A stretch of DNA of 64,000 bases, taken from the NCBI RefSeq assembly GCF_019649055.1, contig NW_026570236.1, positions 124,001 through 188,000 on the forward strand, read 5' to 3'. Below are positions 1 through 13,625 of this stretch, one piece after another (positions within the stretch are counted from its first letter, which is position 1; every line of letters starts with the position of its first letter). A program made the position numbers and the translations under genes. The notes below the pieces were generated by a model. It did no database searches. It saw nothing but the letters and a program-made list of their open reading frames with translations, and had not been told where the DNA came from. The DNA comes from Paramacrobiotus metropolitanus. Lineage: Eukaryota; Tardigrada; Eutardigrada; Parachela; Macrobiotidae.

Positions 1-474
1 GTGAACAACGATTTACTCCGCTCCGGGGAACCGGAACAATTGCGTAATCCACTAGCGTTAACCCATTTCGAGGTCCATTCACAGACTCCATTGTACGAGT
101 AGCGCATTTTTGTCTATTCTAGTATTATTTAATCAACATCTCACGCGATAAAAAAAAACCAGCTCTTACTAAAATCACATTGCAATTCTCCATTGCTTCG
201 AGTAATTTTTTAGGTACCAGAACGCATAAATGAAAACAACTTGCACCACCAACAACGCCGATGCACTATGATCCCTTCCTATTTTACATAATTAAAAGCC
301 GAGTACTTTTTAATTTTAAATTTTCAACACCCACTTTATGCCTCAGATAAATCAGCTTCAACTATAACTTTACATACCGAATTGTGGGAATTTGTGGTAA
401 CGAACTTCAACCAAGAATTCTGCTTAGAGATGAGATTCTTCTCAGGTTCTCAATGTTTATGGCGCTCAACTTAC
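1..474 (-). other. Left edge; probably tomosyn intron with unresolved exon(s)
   Basis: This lies downstream of the last tomosyn exon I can place, and the gene must continue here because its C-terminal half is missing. Two weak candidates exist on the minus strand. One is a 42-nt phase-compatible piece at 378-419 followed by a GTATGT donor. The other is an open stretch in the first ~100 bases reading NGLTLVDYA, similar to the NGIAMVDY part of vertebrate tomosyn. Neither has a convincing acceptor, so I did not add them to the model. Confidence 0.4.
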
Positions 475-3400
475 CGAAATCTCGGACGACACCTCCTGCT
501 TATTCCACAAGTATAGTATCACCAATCCACCCACGCAGGCCACAGCCAGATACCGGCACTCGGGATCCAGGGTGACCATTTGGATCTCAAACGGCCCATC
601 CAATAGAGATGACGAAGATTTTCCCACCAACGGCTCTGACTTCTTCTTCCCGGCATTCTCAACCGGCTCCACACTAAACGATCCCTTCTTGATCCTCTCG
701 AAGATCTTGGATATCTTCAGCCGGTCGAGATGTTGTAGGGCCGCTATTACAATACCAACCAAATCATCCCCAATCAAAGTCAACATGCTGCTCCATAATC
801 GATGGCCAGCATCAACTGACAAAAGCAATTACAATCTCTGACCTGATGAGACATCCCAAAAACGGATAGTGCCCTCATGGTGACTGACGATGGAGAAAAA
901 ACACACAGTACAGCAATTGTCGGTCGAGGGGCTGGGAAGGAATAATACACACACAAAACTGCAGGCTTACGTTGTCAATAAAAAATCCGAATAGCCCATG
1001 GCGGATGTGGCCCATACTCCACCATCAATCGGCCAGTCCTGTACAATTACCGAAGAAAATCATTGACAATCATATTGACAGAACGTTTCTGGCTGATAGC
1101 TATTTACGGTATGAAAAAAACGCTAGCCTAATCTTGTATTTACTCACTGAAATCTACTTACGAACGTATCGAGAAAACAATCACAGTCTGCGCAGACAAT
1201 AACTTTTTCTGAGTGTTGCGTACAAACTATAAAATCTGCTTTGAAACACATGTGCATATTGAAGTCATGTCATATAACCAGCTAATGCAACTACAGCTAA
1301 ACTTTCAGTATAAAACAGATAATGGTTTTCATGATTTTCCGTACATGGGCACCTACAACTTGTACGGTACAACCACGCCAGGTACAATATACTTTGAAGT
1401 TTTTTAATTAAAAGCGTGAGTTTCGATCAATGTGTACTCGTATTGTTTTTTAAAATCGAAAATCTCATTACGCCATAATAACACGAAATAGTTTCACCAG
1501 GTTAGTCGTCTCAAAATTGTCGTAAAAGAGAAACATTATAACTTAGATATTTATTTACGATGGATCAGAATACATTCAAACTACTCGTATAATCGCTATT
1601 GTGTGTTCCGTCCAAATACATGTACCTTGTTTGTAAAATTGGATTTTTTATGTTTCGCCCCGGCCGTATACAGTGTGGGAATAATATCCGTGGGACAATC
1701 AGCGACGTAATGGCAGTGCAGTAGCGTGGGTTCGTGGAGATCCATTGGATAAGGATTTTCATAGAGTGGATACCTAAGGGAATGACAAAAACCACATTTG
1801 TCCAATTAGGTAGGCCTGATGATATTTTTAGACATGGCTTCGGTCTCTCCTTCTCTCCCATTCTTCCCTCTCTGCATCACAGCTGCCCATCCCACTCCAT
1901 TGGCGTTTTTCAAACACACACACAACACACATGGCGGCACACGTACCCGGGAGTGACGAGATCGATCGCCACTAAATCGTTCTCCAGCAGCACCATCACG
2001 GCCTCGTTATCATAACCCTCTGTAAGAATCAAGCAGAACACAAATATACTACTAACAACATACTCGCCAATGCAATTGTGACGACCGTTGTCGTATTCTG
2101 ATTTCTAACCGCTACGCAGTCCCGGATGACTTTTTCCCCGGGTCCAGTGTACAATCTTAAAGTGTATTGATGGAAAAAAATATGTATAGTGCAGTTACTG
2201 GTAAAAATGGATGGCCAACATCCAGGGATGCAGAAACAATATTCGCTATGCACTTGAAAATACTGGACGGATGTTTTTAAACATTACAACTGCTTGGCGA
2301 CAATTAATGATCTGAATGCTTACAACCGTTCCGTTGGGATAAATCGATCTTCAAAAATTTTCAACGATAACCATGAAGCAGAACTACGCAAACGTGATTA
2401 AATACAGTACCTGGAATCCAAGGCTGTGCTGGTATGCAAAGGAAGCACACGATGGGATGTTCCATTTCCAGCACCGTTGTGCTTTTACCATGAATGATCG
2501 TCATGGTCTGCGTTTTAATATTCCTGAGTTTTTCGTTTTTCTGTTCAAAGGAAACTCCACCAGAGAAAAGAAGAAGCGGCTCAGACCTACAAATAACTAA
2601 ATTTAGCGGCAGATCGGGCAGGTTTCCATCCATGAAACGCAGTAAACTGTTGATTTCACCACAGCATTTTCAACCATTCGATGCAATGTTTCGAAACTGA
2701 AAATGGTTATGTTAAGCTGGTTATAAATAACAGTGAATTACTCACGATCAGAAAGCACAATAAGAAAGAATTATGTGTGCCGAAAATATCAACCGAGCAT
2801 TACTGCAATCACTGAAAAAAAGGTGCTAAAGACTGGTTCAAAAGGTCAAAAGTTAAATTAGTAGTACCGCATGTACATGGTACAGTAGTAGCTTTCGGCG
2901 AATTTCTTCTAAAACAACTATCATTTGCTTCGTACCTCATATTACAGTGAATACTGATGAAACAACCTAATATTTGCAAAATTCTAACAAGCGAAATCTT
3001 CCACCCGATGACAGGAATTACAGAGATTTTAAGGTCACAATCTTAAATCTGTAAACATCTGCACATGGAAATAGACACTACAGATATAAAAAGACCTTAC
3101 AAAAATACAAATAAAATGACTAGAAAAAGATATTTCTGGAACTGGAACCCTATAACGGTTTGAAATCCAAGCAAAAGCGAGTGCGGAATTTTATCGCCTA
3201 GTATATTCCATATACTATGTAACGTCTAAGCTACAGAAACTTCGATCCTACAACTTTTACCAATCGCAACCTAAAACAGGGAGGCTGATAATGCCATAAT
3301 AATACTAAATAACAGCACTCATTCACATTTTTTTGCAGTTTACAGCCGTAAAATGTTCAGGGTAAAACTGAAATCATTTCACAACGGATGATTACCCTGA

Positions 3401-6400
3401 CTTGTGTTTCTTCCACTCGACTTGCGCGATGGGAATAACGGGATCATCTTTGGAACGACGAGCTAAAAGACAGAAAAAACACACATCAACCACATATTCA
3501 CCCACTCGATCGATCGCATTACAGTATTGACATAAAAAGGTCAATTCACGGGAAAAGATACATATCGAGCGATAACTAACAGCAAAATACCGTGGAAACG
3601 CTCTTCTGGCCACACAATCCTGTTAAAATGTCCCAGTTTATTATTAATGGAACTTGTACTGGAACTTAATTTGCACCGCTTTATGAATATTAAAATGGGA
3701 AAGAAATGATAATAAATTTAGTAAAATTGCAGTTAAACCTGGCCAGTTTGTCACAATTAGATTGTAATGCAAGCATTCCATTAGTCTAAGTAACGGTCCA
3801 TTGATTGCCCGTGTCTCCGTCGGGGCGCGGTGGCACTCACAATGTGGCGATGTAATGGAAGTCGGTTTTCCGGGAACTTTAACATTCCAAACAGCTAATG
3901 TGCCATCAGCATGGCTGCTCACGAACTGTTTGCCATCGAAATGCCAAGATATATGGCAAAGTGTCTGTAAAAGACATCAAACACACGTATGCACGCCATC
4001 CATCGCCATTTGTCCTAGTCTGCGCCAGAAGGGATGGAATAATCATAAAAAACATACAAACATAGATCCACACACACATATACACAAACGCCCATCAGAC
4101 TACCTGCTGCATTAATCAACAACCACCATCGATCATTTTCACACTACAAAGTCGCCAGTGTAGGCCGCAGCTCACCTCGGAAGCTTGGAAGCGCAGTTCG
4201 GCGGTTTTTGTTTTCAGATCCCACAGAGTTATTAAACCCGTTTCAAATCCGATGAGCAACTACAATCCCAGAAAAACGATTTTTCACAATTCTGTACCTA
4301 ATGGAACAGTCTGCAGAAAATTTAAAACTTAATCAGTTTAATTAAAATTGACCCACTTTGAATCTAGTAACTTTTCTGAAAAATAATCTTGGAAGGTATA
4401 AGGAGAAACTCATCATCTAATACGTAAAGTGCGTGATATTCAGTTCCTCGCTTTTGTACTCCATTCCGCAACGTAAGCCAACATTTTGTGCTATATGCCT
4501 ACCATTCCAATTTCAATACGAATAAACAAGATAATAAAGTCCAAATAAAAATAACAAACCCTCTACAGATACAAGAATTCCGGAAAAAGAACAAAGCAGA
4601 ATATTTCATTATTATGCCATACAAGAACTGTAATAACAAAAAAACGACGCTTCGAAAGCCTGCATCTTCATGTTAAGGCTTTCGCTATTTAATTATCTAG
4701 AGATCCTTAAGACTAACTGCAAAGAACTATTTAATGTTGCACGATATTTTACGCCTTGCACATCTCTCAGGGAATATTAATTTTTAAGTGAATTCCGTAA
4801 TCGCAAAAGGTGATACATTAAAAAGCAAAATCACTGGGTCGCTTACTTTGTTATTATCATGAGGACAGTCACTCAAATGTATGACCTTGCCCGGATGGCT
4901 ACGGCTAGTGCTGCAACAGAAAGCAACAAATTTAGATGGCAAATTGTAGAGCGGGAATATACTTACAGTAATGTTCTATTATGTATATCGTATAATAATC
5001 AAAAACATGTTGTCCACAGGAAATCGATGAACAACATCCCGCCAAACGACTAGCCGGCACACGCTTTGTGTGAGCCGCTTATGCAAATGGATCATGCATT
5101 CACAATGTACGCCATATTTATACTGGGAAAGGAAAAACAAATGGCGAATAAAAAAGGCTGAGTTTAAACATATCGGCTGTTAAAAACCGCTAAAGACGAA
5201 AAGGGCAGTCATAAAGGCACATATTACTGCCATTCTCATATTTTCCCACTTTCCTTACAACTTCAATGATGCAACTTTATGGCCAAACATTAAAAGCCCA
5301 AAGAAATGCGCCGATCATAATCAAACCGCCAGCGTCAAGGTCACCATTACGTCACGTTAAATCAAATACTTTTAAGCTTGTAAAATATGAAGTGTCACCT
5401 TCTGTAATCAAGTGTTACTATTTATATGACGCATAAAATGATATAAGATTTTCAACTAACGTCGGTGCCTGAATAATAAAATGGATTACAATCAAAAGAC
5501 GAATTGTCGTTTCTCAGAGCCCCTTTCTGAAATTTAATTACCAGTGGCATTTATTTTTAATATGTACACATTTCTAAAAGAACAAAGTTGTAACAGTAAT
5601 TTCCTGGTGGGTGTGGTTAGCCTAAAAAGACTAAAGCTATAAGGTAGAAAATTTTATTAAAATAATTTCTTGACATTAGTAATCTGGCACTGAAACCATC
5701 GCGAGCTATCCAATACATATTCATAAAATCATTAAGTTACTGAAGTACAAATTCATACAATCCAAACTTGAAAATAAATCTCAAATGCTGTTAAAATCCG
5801 TCATGTTGACAAATGGATTCAATTTACTCTGGCAAGAAACACGCCCAAGAAACCACAGCATATTCACACCCTGTTTACACAGTTTCATCTTAAGCATCTC
5901 CATTTTCAAATGCTTTTTAACATCATTACACGGGAAATCCAAGAACCCCCGGACCCCATCCCCAACATAAGCCAAGGTCATCATCCACAAGGACCACTAC
6001 ACATCTATGCGACCGTTCTCCCGTCATGATAAAACGCCCAACCCGATCGATTGATCCACCGAACCCGGCATAAAAATGTAAAATAATCTCTCCTAGTGCA
6101 TTTGCCTATCAATCTAGGAAACGTATTCACCGCCACCATCACATCGCATTTCTCCGCGTTTTTGCACTTACAGTTCCATAGCTTTGTTCCAATTGATGAT
6201 GTAGCCTGAGAGGGAAAACGTGTCCACTTGTACAATATGCACATTACCCTTGTCGGTGCCGGCAAACAGCCATTTACTCTGGTAAGGAACGTGGCAGACG
6301 GTTAAGCTGAAAAACATCATAACAATGCATAAAAAGCTCAGGGAAAAAACGGGAAATGTTTTATTGTTGTCTGGCCGCTACCGCCCACACCATCTAGGCA

Positions 6401-9400
6401 GCTTCTTATATCACTTACGCCTCTTTTTGAAACTCCAACGATTGCACGATATCCGGCTTGCTGGATTTATAATTCCATAAATGCAGCCAACTATTGGCCG
6501 TTAAACTGACAAATGTTCCCTAAACACAATGAAATTCTCGGTATTCTGGGATCGATGCAGGAAATGATTTCAAGTTTTCCTCGTACATTGTTCGAAAGAT
6601 GCGAAAACAAACGTGCAGCTATGCATAGCCACATTCCGTGGCCTACAAATAATGTAACATTTTTATCGAAAATAATATCAAATTTTCCGTGCTAGTTTTT
6701 ACGTATCGTTAACAAGGTAAGCATTTCATATTTTTGAAAGAATTTCTTATTTCCAGTTATTTAACGCCGCGTATTCTATGGAATGTCCATTTAAAGTTAT
6801 GCAACGTACAGATGAACTCTGATAGTATTCGCACCTCATTAACAAGAAAAGCAATTTGTACAATGGCATTGGGAAAATGGGATCCGGATGCGTTGCCCAA
6901 CAGTGCATCCCGCTCGGCGCCGGCCTGCTCCGAGCCGCCGGATGGAGGTTTAAGAAGATAATCAACACCCGGCCGTCCAATTCTACACAAACAGCACATG
7001 ATGCAAGGGCTCAACCGCTGACATATCACGACTCTTCCCTCTCGGTCACTATCATAATTTTTATGAATCGTTCAAGCGTAGAGATTTAATTGACGCTCCA
7101 GGCCTATGGTGTACATGTAATTCCCGATTTTCTAGCCCTGTCTAATCAGCTGACCTCTCGCCCAGTCTACTCTGCCAGATTATCCCAACCGATAGTTCGA
7201 TTCATGCTTTTCTCATACCCGAAAAAACCAACCGTAATCGTTAGTGAAACTTTCGGGGAAAGCGCGCGCTTTTGCATAATTTATCAAGGTCCTGTGCCAA
7301 ACTGTACGGATAAAGATGTCCCGGCCTGGCTTTTGTGTGCGACCAAATTGAGGGACAATTTGATTTTTGGGCCTTGAAGTGATATCGTTCATCGATCTTC
7401 TGTGTGTGTGCGGTGGTACGTTTTTCAAATCCCGGGCATGTGGGGGATGCTCTTACACTAATAGCAGCCGCATCAGATCGAATTATGCTGCCAGGCACAC
7501 AGTCCAAATCATTCTGACAATGCAATTACGGGGAATGTTGCGCAAAAGTCTTCTCATCTCAAACATGATTGCCCCTGCAGTCCAATATTTATTTAACAAT
7601 TACAATTTAAAAGATTATTAAAGAAAATAGCCATCCAAAAATAGTCTGTGCCTTTGTAATTACGCCTCGATAAAATCCGATACGCATGAACTTCCGGTGA
7701 ATACCGGAATCATGTTTCTCTCAATGCTACTGTCATATCCATAATACACTGATGCACTTACAGAACAAACGAGTATGCAGAGCTTAAAATATTTAGAAAA
7801 CAGTACAGCAGAGTACCTAGCGTCAATTATTGATCCTTAAGTGCTGTAAATTTGCTGAGGGATAGTTTTCATGGCGATAAAATTAATAATCTGAAAAGAA
7901 AAAACAAAAGAGTGAAAAATAATTTACATCAACTTCCTAATTTTTCAAAATCCAGCAGGTTGGATAAAAGAGTGCGAGAGGATGCGAGGAAGTACGCAAC
8001 CTTAAAAACCAGCAGAAATTAACGGTATGGTTACAAGTTATAACAACCACTATTAAGGATTTTCGGCACGGCTTTCCGTGCCTGGAGGTGTCATGTCCAT
8101 TGCGCATGTTGACATGCCGCTGTGGCAACGCCGCCAAAAGGTACAATCTCCCACAACTGAGCCCTGCTTAGCCTGTCAGGAGCGATTAAAGTTTCATCTC
8201 CCCATCCGCGAACCGAATAACATGCCTGCGCTCTGCCTGTACCCCGTACCAATTGGGCTATAAATTTCCACAATATATCAGGGAACGAGATTAGTGGCCA
8301 TGAGAGAGCACTGCCACTGCCGTCCTATTGATTTTCCCATAAACTGCATGCTGTATCTGTGACTTCCTACTTCCTATGCGTCTATAGAGAGCTAATCATG
8401 CTACGCCTATGGAGCAGGGTTATGAAGAAAAAGGATACAGTCGGATGAGGCCATGCCGTGTGCCGATCGCCAGTATCCTCTGTACCGGCTCCAGTGCCAT
8501 GGTCGTCGGGTCCTGTGGGAAGCCGTGTCGGGAGACCTGAAAAACAACAACCAATACAACCGTTATGGATGTGATTTTTGCGGCAGGCCACTGAATAAAC
8601 AGTCTTGGTAGCTTGCCGTAGCAAAAATGACAATTATTTCCGGAAGCGTGACTAAGCGTAGCCGGAGCACATGGCCCGCATGGCGCTGGGCACACCTGGT
8701 CTGCCATGCACATAGCGGTTAAGTACGGTAGCAAAGGAATTTAATCAGAGCGTTTAGCAATATAAAGCGGTGGGTTTCTTCAGCAAAACAAAAAACTTCT
8801 ACTATTACGTTGGAGACGGGTGACAGTAAAAACTATTAAAATCGATAAGAAAAAACATTAGAAGCATTTGTCAGTCGTTATTTAATGTGACAGAACCGCA
8901 TTTTAAAAGCGCTTACAAAAACAACACTCTCAAGCGTCTACAAAACCCAAGCTTTAAACTTTAAAAACTACTGTAATCTTTAACGTACCTTTACAGATTA
9001 CTGAAACTTTTAACGTACCTTTACAACCTTTACAGCCGAAAAAACCTTAACATATCATGGACTAAATGTCCGGTTTCGATGTCACCCTATGGTTACTTTT
9101 GCACATACTATTACTTAAGCCAAAAAGCAAAATTTTTCCACCACTTCCAAAAACTGAATATTTAACTGATATTTTACAGGGCGTTACAAACATATTTAGT
9201 TCATCGTTGCATTAAATTTCCTTGTGTTTGAATCCAGTGCAGTTTCGGTACTGTAAACCGCAGACATTTCTGACGTCTTCGCTATCTTTACTGCCATACC
9301 AACCTCGGCAAATGCAAAATCCTGCGGGCGAACATTTTCATCTGGATCAATGTCGAATTTATTGGCACCAGTCACTGCATCAGCAACCCCAGCTACCGAC

Positions 9401-9444
9401 GATCGCAAATTATCCAGCATACTCCGAAACGTTAGCTTCTTCAT
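475..9444 (-). CDS. Tomosyn: Tomosyn (syntaxin-binding protein 5 family), N-terminal part
   Basis: Tomosyn is a cytosolic WD40 protein that binds syntaxin/SNAP25 and restrains vesicle priming; its C-terminal R-SNARE motif is beyond the window. Fifteen in-phase exons, 5' to 3': 9444-9304, 8536-8439, 6982-6835, 6519-6419, 6306-6172, 4910-4847, 4259-4176, 3964-3841, 3462-3396, 2586-2411, 2019-1947, 1773-1626, 1038-971, 883-843, 743-475 (1,737 nt, 579 residues). Diagnostic stretches are MKKLTFRSMLDNL at the start, VSRHGFP, PVQRILAIGT, GRPGVDY, SRSHPGKVIHLSD, LLIGFETGLITLWDL, SSHADGTLAVWNV, IIHGKSTTVLEME, YENPYPMDLHEP and NKQEV, which follow the order in vertebrate tomosyns. The match to tomosyn is clearer than to lethal giant larvae, its sister family. 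The start is the first ATG after an in-frame stop. Intron 2 has a U12-like donor. Confidence 0.93.
6983..8438 (-). other. Tomosyn intron 2 with U12-type GTATCCTTT donor
   Basis: On the minus strand the exon ending CGACT is followed by GTATCCTTTTTC. This matches the minor-spliceosome 5' splice consensus RTATCCTTT at all nine positions. Joining to AATTGGACGG restores the conserved LIGRPGVDY reading. The 3' end is a normal AG. A canonical U12 branch site (TTCCTTAAC) is not obvious; a degenerate CCCTTGCAT lies about 25-30 nt upstream of the acceptor. Confidence 0.6.
8978..9025. repeat. Two copies of TTTAACGTACCTTTACA, 30-bp spacing
   Basis: The word TTTAACGTACCTTTACA occurs at 8979-8995 and again at 9009-9025, inside tomosyn intron 1. 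It looks like a small local duplication; no function is inferred. Confidence 0.7.
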
Positions 9445-10397
9445 CGTTCCACTTTTCCTCTTTGATCAACAATGCAATAAAAACCAAGACGTTAAACTGC
9501 TTTGCACATCGAGGCAAGTCTCTTTCCTCACCCTGCAAAGCAACAACTGCAATCCTTACAAGATCTACAAGACATAAAAGGTAATAGTAACATCTTATAA
9601 TGAAAATGTTCTGCAGAAATGACACTTGTAGCACTCGACGAAAAAACGGCACGAGCAACGACACAATAGTACGATGAATGAATTTTTTTTCAAGCACACC
9701 GGAAAATCCCGCTCAATTTCTCCAGCATACACATTAATGGACAGTCTAATTTAATTTACGTTTTCACAATTTCCACTCCGATTACCGTTCCACCCAAACA
9801 GGTGTCCATTTACACATGTTCACTAAATACTGGAACATGATGTTTTTACCGCATCCCAGTGTATACACACATCGCCGGTATCAACGGGCGCAATTGCCGA
9901 ACCGGAGGCAATAAACGTTACTTAGCTACAATATGGCGTTCACACATCGGCCTTTCTGGACAAATACTGCACCGAAACCGATAGAAGCTTTTTGCTCTTT
10001 TCATTTTACCGAAGATAACAAGTGCCAACATCACACTGTCAATGGCAGAGAAATTTTCTCATTACTGCCACGCAGGTCATTTCCGGTGATACTACGGACT
10101 TTGCGTGTGTAGTGTGTAGCTGTACGATAGGGAAGTGCGAATGCTACTACACTGTACGTTGTCTCTTCCTTTTCTGGCATCGCGTCAATCTTTCAAGATA
10201 ATGATTCGGTGTCGCCAAGCGCTTTTTTCGAAACGTTACCAGTACTGGAGTGTTCAACCTCGCATCAAGTTACTTATGACATTTTGAAGCATTTTCAAAA
10301 CAAAAGAACCAGGAGCAATGAGTAACTAAGCCATCACACATTGGTATTTTTGTGTGAAATTTATTTTAACGTACAAAATTTTTTAGGAAAATTAATA

Positions 10398-10428
10398 CGG
10401 CTCGCGATGTGATTGCGGCTCGCGATGT
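10398..10428. repeat. Short tandem repeat, 18-bp period
   Basis: CGGCTCGCGATGT occurs at 10,398-10,410 and 10,416-10,428, each followed by a short TGATT/TAATT-like spacer. It lies just left of the mariner-like MITE. Confidence 0.6.
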
Positions 10429-10610
10429 AATTGTAATCTGTAATTGCGGCTTCGGAGAAATCGTAAGAGACAAGAGCAACTGAAATAAAACCGCAATTTC
10501 GATGCATTGGTGCATTAAAGTTCGAATTCCGGCTGTCCACCAGCGTAAATTTATTTACTGTAGGGAATAACCACAATGACAAAAGAAAATATTTACGTTT
10601 ACCCTCGTTG

Positions 10611-11079
10611 TACGAGGGTTGGTAGTTATGTTCTGTCGTTCGTATATATTCTTTCTTTGAGAAAACGCGAAAAAATGGAGGCGGGAGTTGGTCGATTGGT
10701 GTAATTGGCACCACGACGGACCCAAACCAAAAGCCTCTTTAATAATAAAAAATTTATTTTGCTTAATCTGTAGTTTGGATATTCCTGTAACCTAAATATT
10801 CGATAAGCTTGATCCTGCACAGGTTCAAAATTTTTCCGAATTGGAAAGATTCGTTGCAGAGAAACGAAATAACAAAAAATAAGAAAATTAAACGAAATTT
10901 TCAAGGTGCCATCGTTCCAAAAATTAATAACTTTTTTTGTATCATACTTACAAATCTGGCAACAGATGAAAACGATGCCTTAGAAGTTTAGTAATAGTAA
11001 TATGAAAATAATATAATAATTGCATGAATCCAGAAATAAATAAAACTAATACGACAGAACATAACTACCAACCCTCGTA
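10611..11079. mobile_element. Mariner/Tc1-like MITE with 27-bp perfect inverted ends
   Basis: The sequence from 10,613 (begins CGAGGGTTGGTAGTTATGTT) is matched base for base, in reverse complement, by 11,051-11,077. TA flanks both ends (10,611-10,612 and 11,078-11,079), the target duplication typical of Tc1/mariner elements. The 465-bp body has no transposase reading frame that I recognise, so this is a non-autonomous, internally deleted copy. Perfect ends suggest fairly recent insertion or activity. A CCCTCG copy just outside the left end (10,602-10,607) could form an extra small hairpin there. Confidence 0.75.
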
Positions 11080-13625
11080 ACATAATCAGCTACGATTCGT
11101 GAATAGCTTTGTGGTGGATCTTTTGCACCATCACTTGGAGTTTCCTCTAAACGACAAGATAAGCAAATTGACATTTCTTTCACACGCTTTGACAAATAAT
11201 TATTTCCCGACTACAAATATCGCTGACATTTAAAGGCTAATTATTCCCGAACAAAGGCATGCCTTATGATCCGAACAAAAGCGTCATATACAAACAGAAA
11301 AAACCAAATCGGCAGTGCGGAACGTAAGAAACCGAACACCCGCTGAGCGTGCCATAGAATTTTTTATTTGTTGTTTATGATGCATGAATCAATGGGATTT
11401 GATGCGAGCGTAAGCAGCGCACCATGGATGCTGCATTCTGTCCATTGCAAGGCCAACAGCTGCTATATTTAGCCCATTTTTTCCTTGAGGAGCATTCAAA
11501 AACGCCAGACGTGCTTGTTCACCTAATGATTTTCGATTAATGATAATAAGTCACTTATTGAGCCAAGGAGAATCTGATCAATAAGACGGTTTACCGAAAC
11601 GAATAAGATCGGAGCGCAAGAGATAAGACGGTGCAAAGCTTACAAAAAATTAATTTGCATCTGGTAAGATTACTAATTCTGATGTAAACAAACGATACGC
11701 GGACAAGGATCGCAAGTTAAAAAGCGCTGCCGCAGTGCCGCATTCACTGTTCGAAATAATTTTCGGAGGTGCAAGGAAATAAATTCCCTAGCTTGCCGTC
11801 CATTCCAAAACTGGTTAGAATTTCATGACTTTATGTCCTCGAAAGATAACGCAATTTCCGAATTTCGCTTTTTAATGTGAAATGAATTTAACCATCGTAA
11901 ATTTGAAAAAATAACTAATTCGGCGAAAAGCCGTAACCGGCCATCACTTATACGATTACAAAATTCAAGCAAACATGATGCTACGAAAAAGCTGGATCAT
12001 CAAACAAAGTTAACAAATGTACATACAGCGAAAAGCAAATGGTTAAAGAATATTCTGTTATCAAATTTTTGTTAGTCTTTTTTTAATACGAGAACTAACG
12101 TTCGTTATATTTATTTACTATGTAATGAGAAGGGAGTGCCGCCGATATACTACATAATACAGCAATGTTGCTGAGTCCTCTAATTTACGGGAACTTCCAG
12201 TGCTAAATCACAAATGGCTTTACCTGCTCCGCAGTTATCGTCCGATTCTGGGAAATGCATACAATTTCATGAATGAAAATAGGAGCGCGACCATCTGTTG
12301 TTCAGCCAGGCTAGCCAGCACACCGTACACGAAAAACAATCTCCCGTAGAAATAAATGGTGCAGAAACATGCAGAATTGCATCCGTCGTGTGAAACTACG
12401 GTATTCCGGTGTGATTAGGCATTTCGAATGCCATCCGGATGTTCATTCATAAATTAGGTATAAACCATAATAATTCATAAAACAGGTTGCAGCAGCGACA
12501 CGGTGGGATCATAACAACCACAACAACATTTGCCGATGCCATCCACATCCATCAATGTGCAGAGTGCAGACAGTGCAGCCACAGCGCGATATAAAAGGGA
12601 TTTCATTTCATAGGCGCTCGATCCCGTACGCACCACTCCGTGTGCCACACGTTCAGGAGAATGGCATCTGATGGGCACATGAACAAATGACATCTGGAGT
12701 CGGTTAGAAAATTTATGAATTGAACATAGCCAATTTTTGCAACATGGTAAACTGATCACGAGAAAATTGGTAACAGCTGTGCAAATTTAATACAAGTATA
12801 CGCAATCAGATTACCGTTCATCTGAATTCACTTGGCTGTCCAGAACACTGAGAACAGACCTAGCGAACTCCGCATAACGCTTTGCAAGCGGAAGTACACC
12901 GTCAGCAACGACGAATCGGATCGCGCGTTGGGTGGAGTTAGTTATCACTCCCTCAACCCACTGATGTTGGCATTTCCTTAAAAAAACCAAGACATTTTTT
13001 TAACACAGTTTGAAAGTTTAATAATCAGTCCCAAGTAATTAAACTAGAATTAGCTGAATTCTATAAAATCAGCCTTTCGGCTTTCGCTTCTGCTTTCCAC
13101 CGACCACCGGAAGTGCTGTGCGTACAGTACCAACTGTGGCAGTGGCAGTTGTACAACACTTGTGCATCTTCTCATTCTTGATTCTTGAATATAATTTAAT
13201 TATTACTTTTCTAATTTCTAGCATTAATTGGTTCTTCCTATATTGTAGCAATATCTTAAAAATTAAACCCGAGTAAGAGCATGATTTTTACTGCAACTGC
13301 CATTTCCGGTCTTCCTCCTTATTAAGTACCGAAAGTCGAAACAACCCTGGATCTGTTACGCTGCGCATACAATCATATCCCTGTTCTGTAATTCTGTTCC
13401 ACAGTGCGAAAAGGCTACCATAGATTGCGTCAGTTCTCTGTTCAGTCACTTCAGTGGTTCATAAGTCACAACATCTGCTTGTTGCATTAATTTTCGTTTG
13501 TGATTGAGCAAAAAATATATAACTTCCTATTTTCAAATCGTATTCCGAAATTTACAAACGGGTGTGTTAACTCGCTTTAAGCTTAACATTAGAGTTTGGT
13601 GTAGGGGCTCACAAGCAGTTGAATA

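Larger units (their letters stand above)
9445..13625. other. 4.2-kb gene-free interval between divergent tomosyn and prohibitin-2
   Basis: Upstream regions of two divergent genes. I saw no ORF with recognisable protein content and no tRNA-like cloverleaf. It contains a mariner-like MITE (10,611-11,079), a short tandem repeat at 10,398-10,428, and a well-formed TATAAAAG at 12,590-12,597 not linked to any convincing gene. Promoters and 5' UTR exons of tomosyn (left) and prohibitin-2 (right) should lie here but cannot be placed exactly. Confidence 0.6.

Noticed and set aside
1-110. Possible further tomosyn exon reading NGLTLVDYA
   Set aside because: Similar to the family, but no credible acceptor and the exon is cut by the window edge; left out of the model.
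378-419. Possible 42-nt tomosyn exon
   Set aside because: Phase fits, but the phase-consistent reading (NSWLKFVTTN) lacks the family's LEVR motif, which appears only in another frame; unresolved.
10626-10991. Frames inside the mariner-like MITE (92 and 60 codons)
   Set aside because: No transposase motif such as DDE/D or HPPYSPDL is visible; treated as chance frames in AT-rich DNA.
12590-12597. Good TATAAAAG box
   Set aside because: No plausible gene follows on the plus strand within a few hundred bases; prohibitin-2 starts 1 kb further on.
12475-12759. Minus-strand 94-codon frame, Cys-rich C-terminal end
   Set aside because: No recognisable domain, no supporting splice signals, and codon use like the surrounding non-coding DNA.
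13069-13251. Minus-strand frame ending KQKRKPKG
   Set aside because: Short, Thr/Ala low-complexity, no homology recalled, upstream of a plus-strand gene; looks like chance.
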